From the NCBI GenBank assembly GCA_024697545.1, contig JAILFN010000093.1:1-64000 (forward strand): 64,000 nt of DNA, read 5' to 3'. Below, piece after piece: positions 27,331-36,948 of this stretch (position 1 is its first letter; each line of letters begins with the position of its first letter). A program made the position numbers and the translations under genes. Origin of the DNA: Ruminococcus sp. (GTDB lineage Bacteria > Bacillota > Clostridia > Oscillospirales > Ruminococcaceae). The notes below the pieces were generated by a model. That model saw only the letters and a program-made list of their open reading frames with translations. It had not been told where the DNA came from and ran no database searches.

Positions 27331-27360
27331 GCGGAGCGGCGATACGCCGATAAGCTCTGC
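27331..27360 (+). other. structured hairpin before the flavin reductase gene
   Basis: GCGGAGC/GCTCTGC enclosing GGCG/CGCC, directly after the stop of the transpeptidase frame; no T-run. Possibly an mRNA processing or stability element. Confidence 0.35.
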
Positions 27361-27392
27361 ACTTGAAAAAATATAACACGGAGGTAATCACA

Positions 27393-27977
27393 ATGAGAAA
27401 GAATTTAGGTGTACAGCCTGCGCTGTTCCCGATGCCTGTTGTTATCGTTGCAGCGTACGGAGCTGACGGCAATATCTGCGCGATGAACGCCGCCTGGGCG
27501 CAGATCTGCGATATGGACAAGATCGCACTGTTCATCGATGCCGATCACAAGACCACAAAGAATATCATGGAAACAAAGGCTTTCACGGTAAGTGTTGCCG
27601 ATGTGCCGAATATGGAGACTGCCGATTTCTTCGGTATCGCAACAGGAAACAAAATGCCCGACAAGTTTGAGAAAAGCGGCTGCCACGCTGTCAAGAGCGA
27701 ATTCGTCAACGCTCCTATCATCACGGAATACCCCGTTACGCTTGAATGCGAGCTGCTGGAGGAGATAAACACCGAGAATATGCACGCTATCGTCGGCAAG
27801 ATCGTCAATGTAAGTGCCGAGGAAAGTGTTGTCGGTGACGGTGACGGAGTCACTGACAAGATACTGCCCGAAAAGGTAAATGCCCTGATCTTCGACCAGT
27901 ACAGAAGCGGTTACTTCGCTGTCGGCGAAAAGGTAGGTCAGGCTTGGAATGCAGGGGCAGGGCTTATGAAGAAATAA
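27393..27977 (+). CDS. flavin reductase-like FMN-binding protein
   Basis: 194 residues of the flavin reductase/HpaC-like split-barrel family: PMPVVIVAA near the N-terminus, NAAWAQICDMDKIALF, KAFTVSV, and ETADFFGIATGNKMPDKF. Members bind FMN and reduce it or act as NADH:FMN oxidoreductases in anaerobes. The start at 27393 has GGAGG eight bases upstream, better than an upstream ATG. It is probably co-transcribed with the interrupted transpeptidase gene. The partner is not evident. Confidence 0.82.
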   Translation: MRKNLGVQPALFPMPVVIVAAYGADGNICAMNAAWAQICDMDKIALFIDADHKTTKNIMETKAFTVSVADVPNMETADFFGIATGNKMPDKFEKSGCHAVKSEFVNAPIITEYPVTLECELLEEINTENMHAIVGKIVNVSAEESVVGDGDGVTDKILPEKVNALIFDQYRSGYFAVGEKVGQAWNAGAGLMKK

Positions 27978-28007
27978 GGCGCGTTCATAGTCCCTGAAAA
28001 CATCATC

Positions 28008-28043
28008 GGCAAAAGGTCATTTCAGTGAAAAATGTCCTTTGCC
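28008..28043 (+). other. hairpin after the flavin reductase gene
   Basis: GGCAAAAGGTCATTT pairs with AAATGTCCTTTGCC with one or two irregularities; no T-run. A true terminator follows at 28066. Confidence 0.45.
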
Positions 28044-28065
28044 AAAACCGATATAAAACATATAA

Positions 28066-28110
28066 CGAGCAGCACCCGACAGAGATACGGTAATTGCTGC
28101 TCGTTTTTTT
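28066..28110 (+). terminator. terminator after the flavin reductase gene
   Basis: 9-bp stem CGAGCAGCA/TGCTGCTCG (28066-28074 and 28095-28103), then seven T. Confidence 0.9.
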
Positions 28111-28190
28111 GTGCGATATTGCAACGGAACGGCGTGCGGGATCGACGACGGTTTCTCCGCCTGCCATTAAGACACCCGAATTCCATCAAC

Positions 28191-28227
28191 AGAAAAAAGC
28201 CTCTCAGAATATCCGAGAGGCTTTTTC
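28191..28227. terminator. terminator of the pectate lyase gene (bidirectional form)
   Basis: AAAAAGCCTCTC/GAGAGGCTTTTT around a 9-nt loop, with A-run and T-run flanks on both sides; 48 nt after the pectate lyase stop. The stretch 28111-28190 holds nothing recognisable. Confidence 0.9.
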
Positions 28228-28274
28228 TAAAGTGTTGATCTATTGGAGAATAAGTTGAGAACTATACTGTGCTA

Positions 28275-31200
28275 TTATCTTACAGTTATGGTAACTGCGT
28301 TCTTGATAGCATCGGCAGCAGTCCACTGACCGTTGACCTTTGCAGCAACAGCTACCTTGTAGGTCTTGCCGGGGGTCATGTTCTTGGGAGTGGTGTAGGA
28401 AGTAGAGGTGAGAGACTGAGTCTGGATCCTCCACTTGCCTGCAAGGTATACTGCAATGCCGTAGTTGGAAGCACCGGAAACAGAATTCCATACGAATCTG
28501 ATCTGATGATACTGCTCGTTATACTCTATGCTTGTGATCTTGGGAGCAGTTACCTCAACAGAAGGATCGGAATAGCCGGGATCGGGATCGGGATCGGAAG
28601 GCTGAGAGGTCGAACCATCGTAGGAAGTCTTGCCGTTAACAGTCTTGCTGTCGTCCATAGCACCGCCGTAAACATCGAAGTAGGAAGAAAGCTTGGAAGT
28701 GTCGGTCTGGAGGAAGTAGCTGTTGGACGGAATGTAGCTGACAGAAGAATTGGTGTCAAAGTTTGCATACTTGCAGTCGGTGTTGACCTTGGTGCTCTTC
28801 GAGGTCACAACAGTGCCGTTCATGTCGCCCTTGCAGTTGTTGAGTACGTCGTTATAGCTCTTTACTGCGCCGAGCTTTACCTGCATCGGGTTCTTGCAGT
28901 TCTCGAAGAGGTTGTACTCGGAGAAGATGTAAGCGTTAGCTCTGGGGTTCATGCAGTAGCTGGTCTGACCGCTGAATATGTTGTTGTACATATGGATATT
29001 AGCCTGACGAGCAAGAGGTCCTCTCGATTCGCACTTGTTCCAGTAATTGTGGTGGTAGGTCAGGTGGAACTGAAGGTTGCTGTCGGAAGCGCCTACCAAA
29101 TTGGTCTTGTGATAACCCTGATAGTAGCAGTAGCTGTTTGTGAAGTACTGACCGCGCTTGAAGTCGCAGGCACCGTCGCCGCCAGCCTTGTCAGACTCTG
29201 CGGGGTTGGAGATAGAAGGTGCATAGAATTCGCAGTTGTGGATCCAGCATCTTTCAACAGGTGCAGAAAGATTGGAACTCTCCTGAACGCCCTCCATACC
29301 GATGCAGTCTTCGGGAACGTTCTTGAATGCGATGTTCCTTACCTCAAAGCTCTTGCCGAGATTGGGAGAAGCAGACTCGCACATGAAGTGTAAGCCCCAG
29401 CCGTTGATAGTAGCATCGGGACCGATACCCTCAATGGTGATGTCCTTGCCCGACTTCATTCTTGCCATGTATCCGTTGTCGCCGACAGACCCGCCGTAAT
29501 CGGTGGAGTCATATGCAGTCAGACCCGAAGGAGCCTTTACATCGCCGATGATACGAACTACCAGCGGAGTGCCGTCCTCTGCGAGCTTCTTGATTATACC
29601 CTTGTTGGAGTTGGGCTTTGAACCGCCGTTGGAAGTCTTTCCGCCGCCGATATCCTGACCTGCGGAATTGAGTATGTTACCGATACCTGTAACGGTAGTG
29701 CCGTCCTTTGAAGTTACGCTTACGGTGTCCTTGTTGTCGTTGGTAACATAGAGAACGATAGCGTTGGACTTGAGAGTACCGTTATCATTGTAAGCGCCTA
29801 CGCCCGAGTTGTAGCTGTAATGAGCATAACCCGAACGATCCTGCTCATTTACGGTGAGAGCGCTCTGGGTAACGGTGCCCTTGCCTGTTGTTACCGATAC
29901 GGAGTAAGTACCTGCGGGAACACCGGGGATATCAACTCTGAGACCTGCGGAAGTGTCACGAACAAGGTACTTCAGATCGTTGCCGCTAAGCTTTCCCGAG
30001 GTAGTGCCGGAATAGGATACGCCTGTAACGTCGGAATCCTTTATGCCCGAGAATACTACATAGAGCATCTCGTTCCAGCCGCCTGCGCTGACTGCCTTGA
30101 TGCCGTTGAGCTCAACGTTAGAGCCGGAGCCCTGAGAGCTGGAAGAGGAATCGGTGGTGGAGCTGCTCTGAGAATCATTGTTGGAAGAAGAGCTGCCCTG
30201 CGAGCTGCTGTCAGAAGGTGTATAGCTTCCGCCTGCGGTAGCCAGCGACATATAGAACAGGTTGCAGGAATCTGCCTTGGAAAGGGTGTGGCTGCCTGCG
30301 GAAACGTCTGCGGTGATGATACCGTTGGATGCAGTGATCTTGGTGCCGTCCAGCTTGATGTTAGCTGTGCTCTCGCCGAATACCAGAGTCAGCTTGCCGG
30401 AAGAGGGTGCGTTGAAGCTGATGCTGGTAGCACTCTCGATCTTGAGGCACTGGGTGAGGGTCTGTCCGCCGTAGCTTACCGAGCCCTTCTGAGTGGACAG
30501 ATTGCCCGAGATGGAGAAGAAGCTGCTGGAAATGCCGTCCTTGGTGAAGTTCTGAACATATGTAGCAGAGGTCGTGCTCTGAGAGCCGCCCTGTGAGCTG
30601 CTGGAATCAGGCTTGGAGGAGGAGCTGTTGGAAGTAGAGCTGGAGCCGGAGCTCGAGCTGGAAGAATCGGAAGGCTGATAGGGCTGAGGTGTGGTGGAAT
30701 CGGAGAAGCCCGAGCCTACAGCGATGATGGAATCCTTGTAGGACTTCAGTGCAGATTTCAGCGCACTGTTTACACCATAGTCTGCGTCGTCAACGGAGTT
30801 ATTGAACTTCCACTTGAAGTCGCCGCCCTGTACACGGCCAGCGTTTGAGGTAACGGTCGAAACAACATCGCTCGGCGACTGTGCGGTGTACTTGTACATA
30901 ACGCTCGAGGTGTCGAAGTTATTGTAGGTGCTGCCGCCCTGCTTTGCCTTTACGGAAGAAGGTACCTTTTCGGTCGCGCTGCTTGCCTCGTAAGCGTCAA
31001 AGTCGGTGGAGTTCTTCTGATAGCTTACATAGCCCTTGGTAAGGTCGCCTGTTACGGTGTTGTTGTAAGCCTTGATGATACCGCCGTTCTCGCCCGAGAA
31101 TGTACCGCCTGTAGCGTCATCGGAGCCCTGCTTGGAGATCAGCATCGGGTACTTGCAGTTGCGGAAGTAGTTGTTCTCAACAAAAGCCGAACCGCCGAGG

Positions 31201-32360
31201 GTCATACCTACACCGTACTTGGAATTGCCGTCGAAGTAGTTGTTATAGATATGTACCGAGCAGGTACGGATCCTGGGGTGACGGGAGTCGGAGTGATCGT
31301 ACCAGTTGTGGTGATAGGTGATATAATTGCTGGTAGTCTCGGACTTCATGCCCTGAAGGTTGCACTTTCCGTTGTCCCAGAAATGGTTGTAGGAATGGGT
31401 GATGTAGGTAGAGGTCTTGGTATCAAGTGCGCCGTCGCCCTTAGCCTGGTCGGCATCGGAACCTGCATCGCCGTAGAAGAAATCACAGTTGTGTACCCAG
31501 CAGTGATCGTTTCCTGCGGGGAGAGAGCAGTCATCGCCCTCGGAGCTGTTGCAGTTCATGAATCCGAGGTTGCGTACCTCAACATTCGAGCACTTCTTGA
31601 TGGAAAGGCCAAAGCCGTTGAGCGTTGCGTCCTTGCCGACACCTTCGATGGTCACACCGCAGGTAACGGTATCAACATAAAGGTCGCCGCTTGTAAGTGT
31701 CGAAGGATCGGTGATATTTCCGATGAAGCGGATACACACAGGTCCTACCTTGGAGTTGCTCTTTAAGTTGTTCAGGATATTCTGAACACCCTTGAGAGAA
31801 GTGGAAGTACCGCTCTTGTTAGGCAGGGTAACGCTGACGGAATCCTTGTTGGAATTGGTGACGTATACTACGGTTGCATTGCTCTTGAGAGTACCGTCGC
31901 TGTTGTAAGCACCCGAAGCCGAACCGTTTACGAATGCAAAGCCCGAACGGTCGTGTGCGGTAACGTTCACTTTAACTTCAGCCGCCTTGGAAGAATCCTC
32001 CTTGCCGCTGATGATGGGGACGATCTTGAGGGTATGGCTGCCTGCCTTCAGACCGAGAGCGTCTGCGCGGAAGCAGGAAGAATACTGTCTTATCAGCATA
32101 CTGTCGATCTTTACGCCGTCGGCATAAACGTTATAGCCCGATGCACCCGATACAGCCTGCCATTCGGCATAAGCGCCTTCAGCATAGCCCGCAGATGCAG
32201 TTACCGACACCGAAGAAGTGCTTGCTGCACTTGCCACAATGCCGAGGTTTGCGAAAGGCAGTGCTCTGATGAGCTCGCTTCCGCAGGTACCAACTGATGA
32301 TGCAGCAACTGCTGTTGCCATCATCATAGCCAGCGATTTCTTTCCGATTCTTGCTTTCAT
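28275..32360 (-). CDS. secreted pectate lyase with two PL1-type catalytic domains
   Basis: 1361 residues. Signal peptide (about 1-46); N-terminal FN3-like module (to ~135); PL1 domain A (~137-560) with CWVHNC, DGALDTK and RHPRIR near residue 360; Ser-rich linker; a beta module (~605-712) resembling pectin-binding modules; Ser linker; a small Ig-like module; PL1 domain B (~843-1223) with CWIHNC, DGACDFK and RGPLAR near 1113; C-terminal FN3-like module ending in KNAVTITVR. Both domains keep the RxPxxR arginines used in beta-elimination, so both are probably active. It cleaves homogalacturonan outside the cell into unsaturated oligomers for the importer encoded downstream. No dockerin or sorting signal. 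Ribosome site AGGAG. Confidence 0.9.
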   Translation of the reverse strand: MKARIGKKSLAMMMATAVAASSVGTCGSELIRALPFANLGIVASAASTSSVSVTASAGYAEGAYAEWQAVSGASGYNVYADGVKIDSMLIRQYSSCFRADALGLKAGSHTLKIVPIISGKEDSSKAAEVKVNVTAHDRSGFAFVNGSASGAYNSDGTLKSNATVVYVTNSNKDSVSVTLPNKSGTSTSLKGVQNILNNLKSNSKVGPVCIRFIGNITDPSTLTSGDLYVDTVTCGVTIEGVGKDATLNGFGLSIKKCSNVEVRNLGFMNCNSSEGDDCSLPAGNDHCWVHNCDFFYGDAGSDADQAKGDGALDTKTSTYITHSYNHFWDNGKCNLQGMKSETTSNYITYHHNWYDHSDSRHPRIRTCSVHIYNNYFDGNSKYGVGMTLGGSAFVENNYFRNCKYPMLISKQGSDDATGGTFSGENGGIIKAYNNTVTGDLTKGYVSYQKNSTDFDAYEASSATEKVPSSVKAKQGGSTYNNFDTSSVMYKYTAQSPSDVVSTVTSNAGRVQGGDFKWKFNNSVDDADYGVNSALKSALKSYKDSIIAVGSGFSDSTTPQPYQPSDSSSSSSGSSSTSNSSSSKPDSSSSQGGSQSTTSATYVQNFTKDGISSSFFSISGNLSTQKGSVSYGGQTLTQCLKIESATSISFNAPSSGKLTLVFGESTANIKLDGTKITASNGIITADVSAGSHTLSKADSCNLFYMSLATAGGSYTPSDSSSQGSSSSNNDSQSSSTTDSSSSSQGSGSNVELNGIKAVSAGGWNEMLYVVFSGIKDSDVTGVSYSGTTSGKLSGNDLKYLVRDTSAGLRVDIPGVPAGTYSVSVTTGKGTVTQSALTVNEQDRSGYAHYSYNSGVGAYNDNGTLKSNAIVLYVTNDNKDTVSVTSKDGTTVTGIGNILNSAGQDIGGGKTSNGGSKPNSNKGIIKKLAEDGTPLVVRIIGDVKAPSGLTAYDSTDYGGSVGDNGYMARMKSGKDITIEGIGPDATINGWGLHFMCESASPNLGKSFEVRNIAFKNVPEDCIGMEGVQESSNLSAPVERCWIHNCEFYAPSISNPAESDKAGGDGACDFKRGQYFTNSYCYYQGYHKTNLVGASDSNLQFHLTYHHNYWNKCESRGPLARQANIHMYNNIFSGQTSYCMNPRANAYIFSEYNLFENCKNPMQVKLGAVKSYNDVLNNCKGDMNGTVVTSKSTKVNTDCKYANFDTNSSVSYIPSNSYFLQTDTSKLSSYFDVYGGAMDDSKTVNGKTSYDGSTSQPSDPDPDPGYSDPSVEVTAPKITSIEYNEQYHQIRFVWNSVSGASNYGIAVYLAGKWRIQTQSLTSTSYTTPKNMTPGKTYKVAVAAKVNGQWTAADAIKNAVTITVR

Positions 32361-32417
32361 GATCTTTCACACTCCTGTAAGTTTTGCTCCGCGACGGTAA
32401 GTCGGGAGGGCACATAA

Positions 32418-32441
32418 GACAAATCCGGTCATTTGTCTTTT
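32418..32441. other. leader hairpin of the pectate lyase mRNA
   Basis: 8-bp stem AGACAAAT/ATTTGTCT with a 6-nt loop, close to the predicted transcription start. It may stabilise the 5' end. Confidence 0.45.
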
Positions 32442-32452
32442 TCTTATGCTTT

Positions 32453-32481
32453 ATTATATACCACTTGTTTATGCTTTTCCA
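32453..32481 (-). promoter_or_regulatory. promoter of the pectate lyase gene
   Basis: Minus-strand TATAAT (32453-32458) with a weak TGGAAA -35 (32476-32481) at 17-nt spacing. A perfect -10 with a poor -35 suggests activator dependence. Confidence 0.6.
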
Positions 32482-32587
32482 TTCAAAATTCAGAACTATA
32501 TATTCAATTTTTGTATATTTTAGAAGATTGAACAAAATCGTACAACATTGGGAAACAATATTGATAAAGTTGCTTCATACAATACTT

Positions 32588-33811
32588 TCAGACACCTACT
32601 ATATGCTGAGTAAGCCCGTTTATGAAGATCGGTGTCAGCTCCGCCTGGATAAGCGGACGCGCATAGGAAAGAAACTCCTGAGTCATGTCTGTCCTCTGCT
32701 CGTTTATCCATTCAACAGGCACCTTTTTTTCGTAATTCGCAACTTCCTTTATGTCCACAAGCTTCGTGGTACACTGGTACGGATCGTCAGAAAGCCTGTC
32801 AAGAGCCACCATCATGGCGGTCTTTCCTTCAAAAGCCGCCTTTGCTGCCGCGCCGCCTACCTGAAATGCTTCGGTTATGTCGGTACGGCTGGAAATGTGT
32901 GCGCCGCAGCGCTGGAGTATCGAAAGCTCTACCGCGCGGGAACGTGTCGGCATATTCCTTGCAACAAGGTTTGAAAGATAACGCGCCGTGCCCGTCAGAT
33001 TGATATGACCGAAAGCGTCCTTTGTGCGGTGATCGTCGGAAAGCTCGCAGACAAATCTTCCGTCCGGGAGTTTCACGCCCTCAGACACCGCTATTACCAC
33101 CGACTGCTTTTCCTTCTGCATACGCTCGACTTTTTCAAGAAATCTGTCAATGTGGAAAGGTATCTCGGGAAGGCAGATAAGGTCTGCGCCTTCGCAGTCT
33201 TCGCCTCTTGCAAGTGCGGCGGAAGCAGTGAGCCAGCCTGCGTTGCGTCCCATCACTTCTACAATGGTGACGAACCTGTTGCCGTATACCGTAGCATCTC
33301 TTATGATCTCCTTCATAACGACACCGATGTACTTCGCAGCCGAACCGAATCCGGGGGTATGATCGGTCAGCATAAGATCATTGTCGATGGTCTTCGGAAC
33401 GCCGATAAAGCGGATGTCCGAGCCTGTCCTTTTCCCGTATTCCGAAAGCTTGCCGATAGTGTCCATGCTGTCGTTTCCGCCGATGTAGAAGAAATATCCG
33501 ATGCCCAGCTTTTCCAGTATCCCGAAAAGCTTTATGTATACGCTTTCGTCCTCATCGGGCTCGGGGAGCTTGTAACGGCAGCTCCCGAGGAAGGAAGACG
33601 GTGTACGTTTCAGCAGCTCTATATCCATGTACGAAGAAAGCCTTTCCGTAAGATCGCAGACCCGCTCCTCCAGCAGTCCCTGAACACCGTTCAGCATACC
33701 GTATACGCGGGGCGCTCCCCTCATGCTGCAAGCCTGAAATACACCTGCAAGACTAGAATTTATGACAGAAGTCGGACCGCCGCTCTGCCCTACGATCGCA
33801 TTTTTTTCCAT
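32588..33811 (-). CDS. 6-phosphofructokinase, probably pyrophosphate-dependent
   Basis: 407 residues of the PFK family. GQSGGPTSVINSS is the N-terminal phosphate loop. GGNDSMDT has Asp where ATP enzymes have Gly, and PKTIDND has Lys where ATP enzymes have Gly; both substitutions mark PPi-dependent PFKs. MGRNAGWL is the substrate motif. It interconverts fructose-6-phosphate and fructose-1,6-bisphosphate, reversibly with PPi. The start at 33811 has GGAGG ten bases upstream. It follows the uronate operon after a terminator, so it may be expressed separately or by read-through; a connection to triose phosphate from KDPG cleavage is inference. Confidence 0.9.
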   Translation of the reverse strand: MEKNAIVGQSGGPTSVINSSLAGVFQACSMRGAPRVYGMLNGVQGLLEERVCDLTERLSSYMDIELLKRTPSSFLGSCRYKLPEPDEDESVYIKLFGILEKLGIGYFFYIGGNDSMDTIGKLSEYGKRTGSDIRFIGVPKTIDNDLMLTDHTPGFGSAAKYIGVVMKEIIRDATVYGNRFVTIVEVMGRNAGWLTASAALARGEDCEGADLICLPEIPFHIDRFLEKVERMQKEKQSVVIAVSEGVKLPDGRFVCELSDDHRTKDAFGHINLTGTARYLSNLVARNMPTRSRAVELSILQRCGAHISSRTDITEAFQVGGAAAKAAFEGKTAMMVALDRLSDDPYQCTTKLVDIKEVANYEKKVPVEWINEQRTDMTQEFLSYARPLIQAELTPIFINGLTQHIVGV

Positions 33812-33861
33812 GATTGATCTTGCCTCCAAACCTTTTTCATTATCAGTTTCGTTTGCTTATA

Positions 33862-33935
33862 GACCTGTCTGCCGTTTCACGGGATACCTTTCATGACCGA
33901 CCTGCCCGTAAGATCATTCCGCACCGCAGGGGACA
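33862..33935 (-). other. long-range inverted repeat in the PFK leader
   Basis: AGACCTGT near 33862-33870 and ACAGGTCT near 33926-33935 could close a stem around about 60 nt with inner short pairings. No known riboswitch consensus was recognised. No clear promoter was found between the 33961 terminator and the PFK start. Confidence 0.3.
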
Positions 33936-33960
33936 CAGGTCTGTTTACCTTCAAATGCCA

Positions 33961-33992
33961 ATTAGAAAAGGCTGCGTTGTCTCTCCGCAGCC
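33961..33992 (-). terminator. terminator at the end of the uronate operon
   Basis: Minus-strand stem GGCTGCG/CGCAGCC followed by TTTTCTAAT, 43 nt after the UxaC stop. Confidence 0.88.
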
Positions 33993-34034
33993 TTTTTAAG
34001 GATCAAGCTCCGCGTACTCACGACACGGAAGAGA

Positions 34035-35429
34035 TCATTTTGCAAAATAATTTATCGCATTGTTATAGCATATATCCTTTACTATCTGACCGACAAATCC
34101 CACATTATCGGGGTATTCGCCCTCCTCTATCAGAGTACCGAACATATTGCAGAGTATCCTTCTGAAATACTCGTGACGGGTGTAGGAAAGGAAGCTGCGG
34201 CTGTCGGTGAGCATACCGACGAACTTGGATACCAGTCCGAGCTGCGAGAGTGCTGTGAGCTGACGCTCCATGCCGTCCTTCTGATCGTTGAACCACCATG
34301 CCGAACCGAACTGAATCTTTCCGACTACTCCGCCCTCCTGGAAGCAGTTCATAAGCGTTGCTATCACCTCATTGTCGCGGGGATTGAGACAATAGAGTAT
34401 CGTCTTCGGCAGCTCATGACTGCTGTCAAGAGCATCCAGCAGCTGTGCAAGAGGCTCTGCAAAGCTTCTGTCCTCAATGGCATCAAAGCCTGTGTCGGGA
34501 CCGAGCAGTCTCATATATCTGCGGGAATTGTTCCTAAGCGCTCCGATGTGATACTGCTGTACCCATTTGAGCCTTGAATACTGTTTGCCGAGATGTACGA
34601 GCACATATCCCTTGTACTGCTTGACCTCGTCGGGGGTGATATCATCTCCGTTCAGCGCCTTCTTCACTATCTTGTCTACAGTGTCACGGTCAGCATACTT
34701 GTACATTACCACATCAAGTGCATGATCGGAGCATACGCAGCCAACGCTGTCAAAATACTCTATGCGCTTTGTAAGTGCTTCACAAAGGCTGTCGATACCG
34801 TCTATCCTTACATCGGCAGCGTCTGCAAGCTTTGCGATGTAAGGCACATATGTGGGCAGCTCAATGTTCACAGCCTTGTCGGGGCGGAACGCAGGTGCTA
34901 CTTCGACCCCGAAGGTCTTGTCCTCTTTCAGAAGCTTATGGAAGTGAAGATCGTCGATAGGGTCATCGGTGGTGAAAAGCTTTTTGACATTGCTCATGGT
35001 GATGAGCTTTCTTGCGGTCAGCGTTTCAAGCTTTTCGTTGCACCTGTTGAATATATCCTCAGCTGTCTCGGGCGAGAGTATCTCCTCGATACCGAAATAG
35101 CGTCTGAGTTCAAGATGCGTCCAGTGATATATCGGGTTGCCGATGGCATAAGGCATCACTTCGGCATACTTCATGAACTTTTCAAGATCGCTCTTACGGC
35201 CTGTGATGTAGTCCTCGCTCACACCCATCTCACGCATGAGCCTCCACTTGTAATGATCTCCGCCCAGCCAGCATTCCGTTACGGAAGAGAACTTCTTGTC
35301 ATTGTATATCTCCTCAATGCTCAGATGGCAGTGATAATCGAATATGGGCATATCCTTTGCATACTCTTCGTAAAGCTTCACAGCCGTGGGGTTTTTCAGA
35401 ACAAAGTCCTTATCCAAAAATTTTTTCAT
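34035..35429 (-). CDS. uxaC: glucuronate/galacturonate isomerase (uronate isomerase)
   Basis: 464 residues, the usual length. MPIFDYHCHLS is the metal-binding start of this amidohydrolase-like barrel; the tail has HEYFRRILCNMFG. It converts D-galacturonate to D-tagaturonate (and glucuronate to fructuronate) in the cytoplasm. Ribosome site AAGGAG. It is the last gene of the pectin operon, following UxaA, and with UxaB and UxaA gives the full Ashwell route to KDG. Confidence 0.95.
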   Translation of the reverse strand: MKKFLDKDFVLKNPTAVKLYEEYAKDMPIFDYHCHLSIEEIYNDKKFSSVTECWLGGDHYKWRLMREMGVSEDYITGRKSDLEKFMKYAEVMPYAIGNPIYHWTHLELRRYFGIEEILSPETAEDIFNRCNEKLETLTARKLITMSNVKKLFTTDDPIDDLHFHKLLKEDKTFGVEVAPAFRPDKAVNIELPTYVPYIAKLADAADVRIDGIDSLCEALTKRIEYFDSVGCVCSDHALDVVMYKYADRDTVDKIVKKALNGDDITPDEVKQYKGYVLVHLGKQYSRLKWVQQYHIGALRNNSRRYMRLLGPDTGFDAIEDRSFAEPLAQLLDALDSSHELPKTILYCLNPRDNEVIATLMNCFQEGGVVGKIQFGSAWWFNDQKDGMERQLTALSQLGLVSKFVGMLTDSRSFLSYTRHEYFRRILCNMFGTLIEEGEYPDNVGFVGQIVKDICYNNAINYFAK

Positions 35430-35466
35430 ATTACTGCTCCTTAATATAAAGATCTGCCGTACTTTT

Positions 35467-36945
35467 TTACAGTGTTACTCCCGTCTTGAAGAGTGCGATA
35501 TCGCGGGAATCATAGCGTTCGTTTACCGTCATGCTGCCGTTCGCGACTGAGATCACAAGCTCGGTAAGCGCTTCGAGCCTGTCGGAAAAGCTCTCTCCCT
35601 CAGCGATAGTGCCCGCATTGAAGTCGATCCAGTTGGGCTTTTTGGAATAAAGCTCACTGTTCGTCGAGATCTTTATCGTAGGCACAAATCCGCCGAACGG
35701 TGTGCCGCGTCCTGTCGTGAACAGCACCAGATGACAGCCTGCACAGCCGAGATTCGTAACAGCGACCATATCGTTGCCGGGACCGTTGAGAAGATTAAGA
35801 CCACGGCTTTCAGGTCTGTCTCCGTCGAAAAGAACTCCGCATACCTCGCTCGTGCCCGACTTCTGCGTGCAGCCGAGCGACTTGTCCTCAAGAGTCGTGA
35901 TGCCGCCTGCCTTGTTTCCAGGCGAAGGATTCTCATAAACGGGCTGATCGTACCTCTGATAGTATTCCTTGAATCCGTTTACCAGAAGAACTATCCTGCC
36001 GAATGTCTCATCGTCCTTTGCTCTGTCCATGAGGAGCTGCTCGGCACCAAACATTTCGGGAACTTCGGTGAGAACGGTAGTTCCTCCCGCCGATACTATG
36101 TAATCGGAAAACCTGCCGACCAGCGGATTGGCGGTTATTCCCGAAAGACCGTCCGAGCCGCCGCATTTAAGACCTACCCTGAGACAGGAGATGTCCTTCG
36201 GGACACGGCGGTCGTTCTTCGCCCGTGAGTAAAGCTTTTCAAGCAGCTTTACCCCTTCTTCTATCTCATCGCAAACGTCCTGCGCTGTGAGAAATTCTGT
36301 GCGGCTCTCGTCATGATCGCCCAGTGTATCGCGGAAAACGTCCATGCGGTTGTTTTCACAGCCAAGCCCCAGCACCAGTACACCTCCGCAGTTGGGGTGT
36401 CTGCACATTCCCTGAAGCAGCGAACGTGTGCGCTCGTGATCTTCGCCTATCTGCGAACACCCGTAAGGGTGGGTAAAAGCATGGCAGCCGTCGATGCCCT
36501 CCGCATCGGGATGCCGTCTGTTGAACTCGGCGGCGATCGCCTTTGCCTGAGAATTCACACAGCCGACAGTCGGTATCACCCAAAGCTCGTTCCTTATCCC
36601 CACATCACCGTTTTTTCGCTCATAAACATTGACGGTGCGCGGTGCGGGCTTTTTCAAAGAAACGGGAGCTGCCTTGCTGTAGCTGTACTCAAGAGTGCCC
36701 TCGAGACAGGTACGCATATTATGGGTGTGGATATGCATTCCCTTACCTATGTCTTCACAGGCTTTTCCTATGACCTCGCCGTACTTTATTACCGGCTCGC
36801 CGGCTTTTATAGGTCTGAGAGCGAACTTGTGACCCTTCTCAATGTCCTCGAGAAGAAGCACGCCCTCAGCGGTCTCGCCCTTTTTCAGAGCCGCAAGTGC
36901 AACTCCGACAGAATCATTCGGGGAAATTACTATCGACTTCTTCAT
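35467..36945 (-). CDS. uxaA: altronate dehydratase
   Basis: 492 residues of the UxaA/GarD family. The N-terminal SAF domain (IHTHNMRT) and the C-terminal catalytic region with GLKCGGSDGLSG, EVPEMFGAEQLL and GRGTPFGGFVPTIKIS are present. It dehydrates D-altronate to 2-keto-3-deoxygluconate using Fe2+. The start is preceded by GAGGGCTG, three bases after the UxaB stop, so coupling is likely. Confidence 0.95.
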   Translation of the reverse strand: MKKSIVISPNDSVGVALAALKKGETAEGVLLLEDIEKGHKFALRPIKAGEPVIKYGEVIGKACEDIGKGMHIHTHNMRTCLEGTLEYSYSKAAPVSLKKPAPRTVNVYERKNGDVGIRNELWVIPTVGCVNSQAKAIAAEFNRRHPDAEGIDGCHAFTHPYGCSQIGEDHERTRSLLQGMCRHPNCGGVLVLGLGCENNRMDVFRDTLGDHDESRTEFLTAQDVCDEIEEGVKLLEKLYSRAKNDRRVPKDISCLRVGLKCGGSDGLSGITANPLVGRFSDYIVSAGGTTVLTEVPEMFGAEQLLMDRAKDDETFGRIVLLVNGFKEYYQRYDQPVYENPSPGNKAGGITTLEDKSLGCTQKSGTSEVCGVLFDGDRPESRGLNLLNGPGNDMVAVTNLGCAGCHLVLFTTGRGTPFGGFVPTIKISTNSELYSKKPNWIDFNAGTIAEGESFSDRLEALTELVISVANGSMTVNERYDSRDIALFKTGVTL

Positions 36946-36948
36946 GTA

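Noticed and set aside
32361-32587. A copy of the shared pectin motif before the pectate lyase gene
   Set aside because: Only CATAAAC is shared; nothing matches at the 39-base distance from the -10.
33812-33960. Riboswitch before the PFK gene
   Set aside because: An 8-bp long-range repeat exists, but no known riboswitch core could be recognised.
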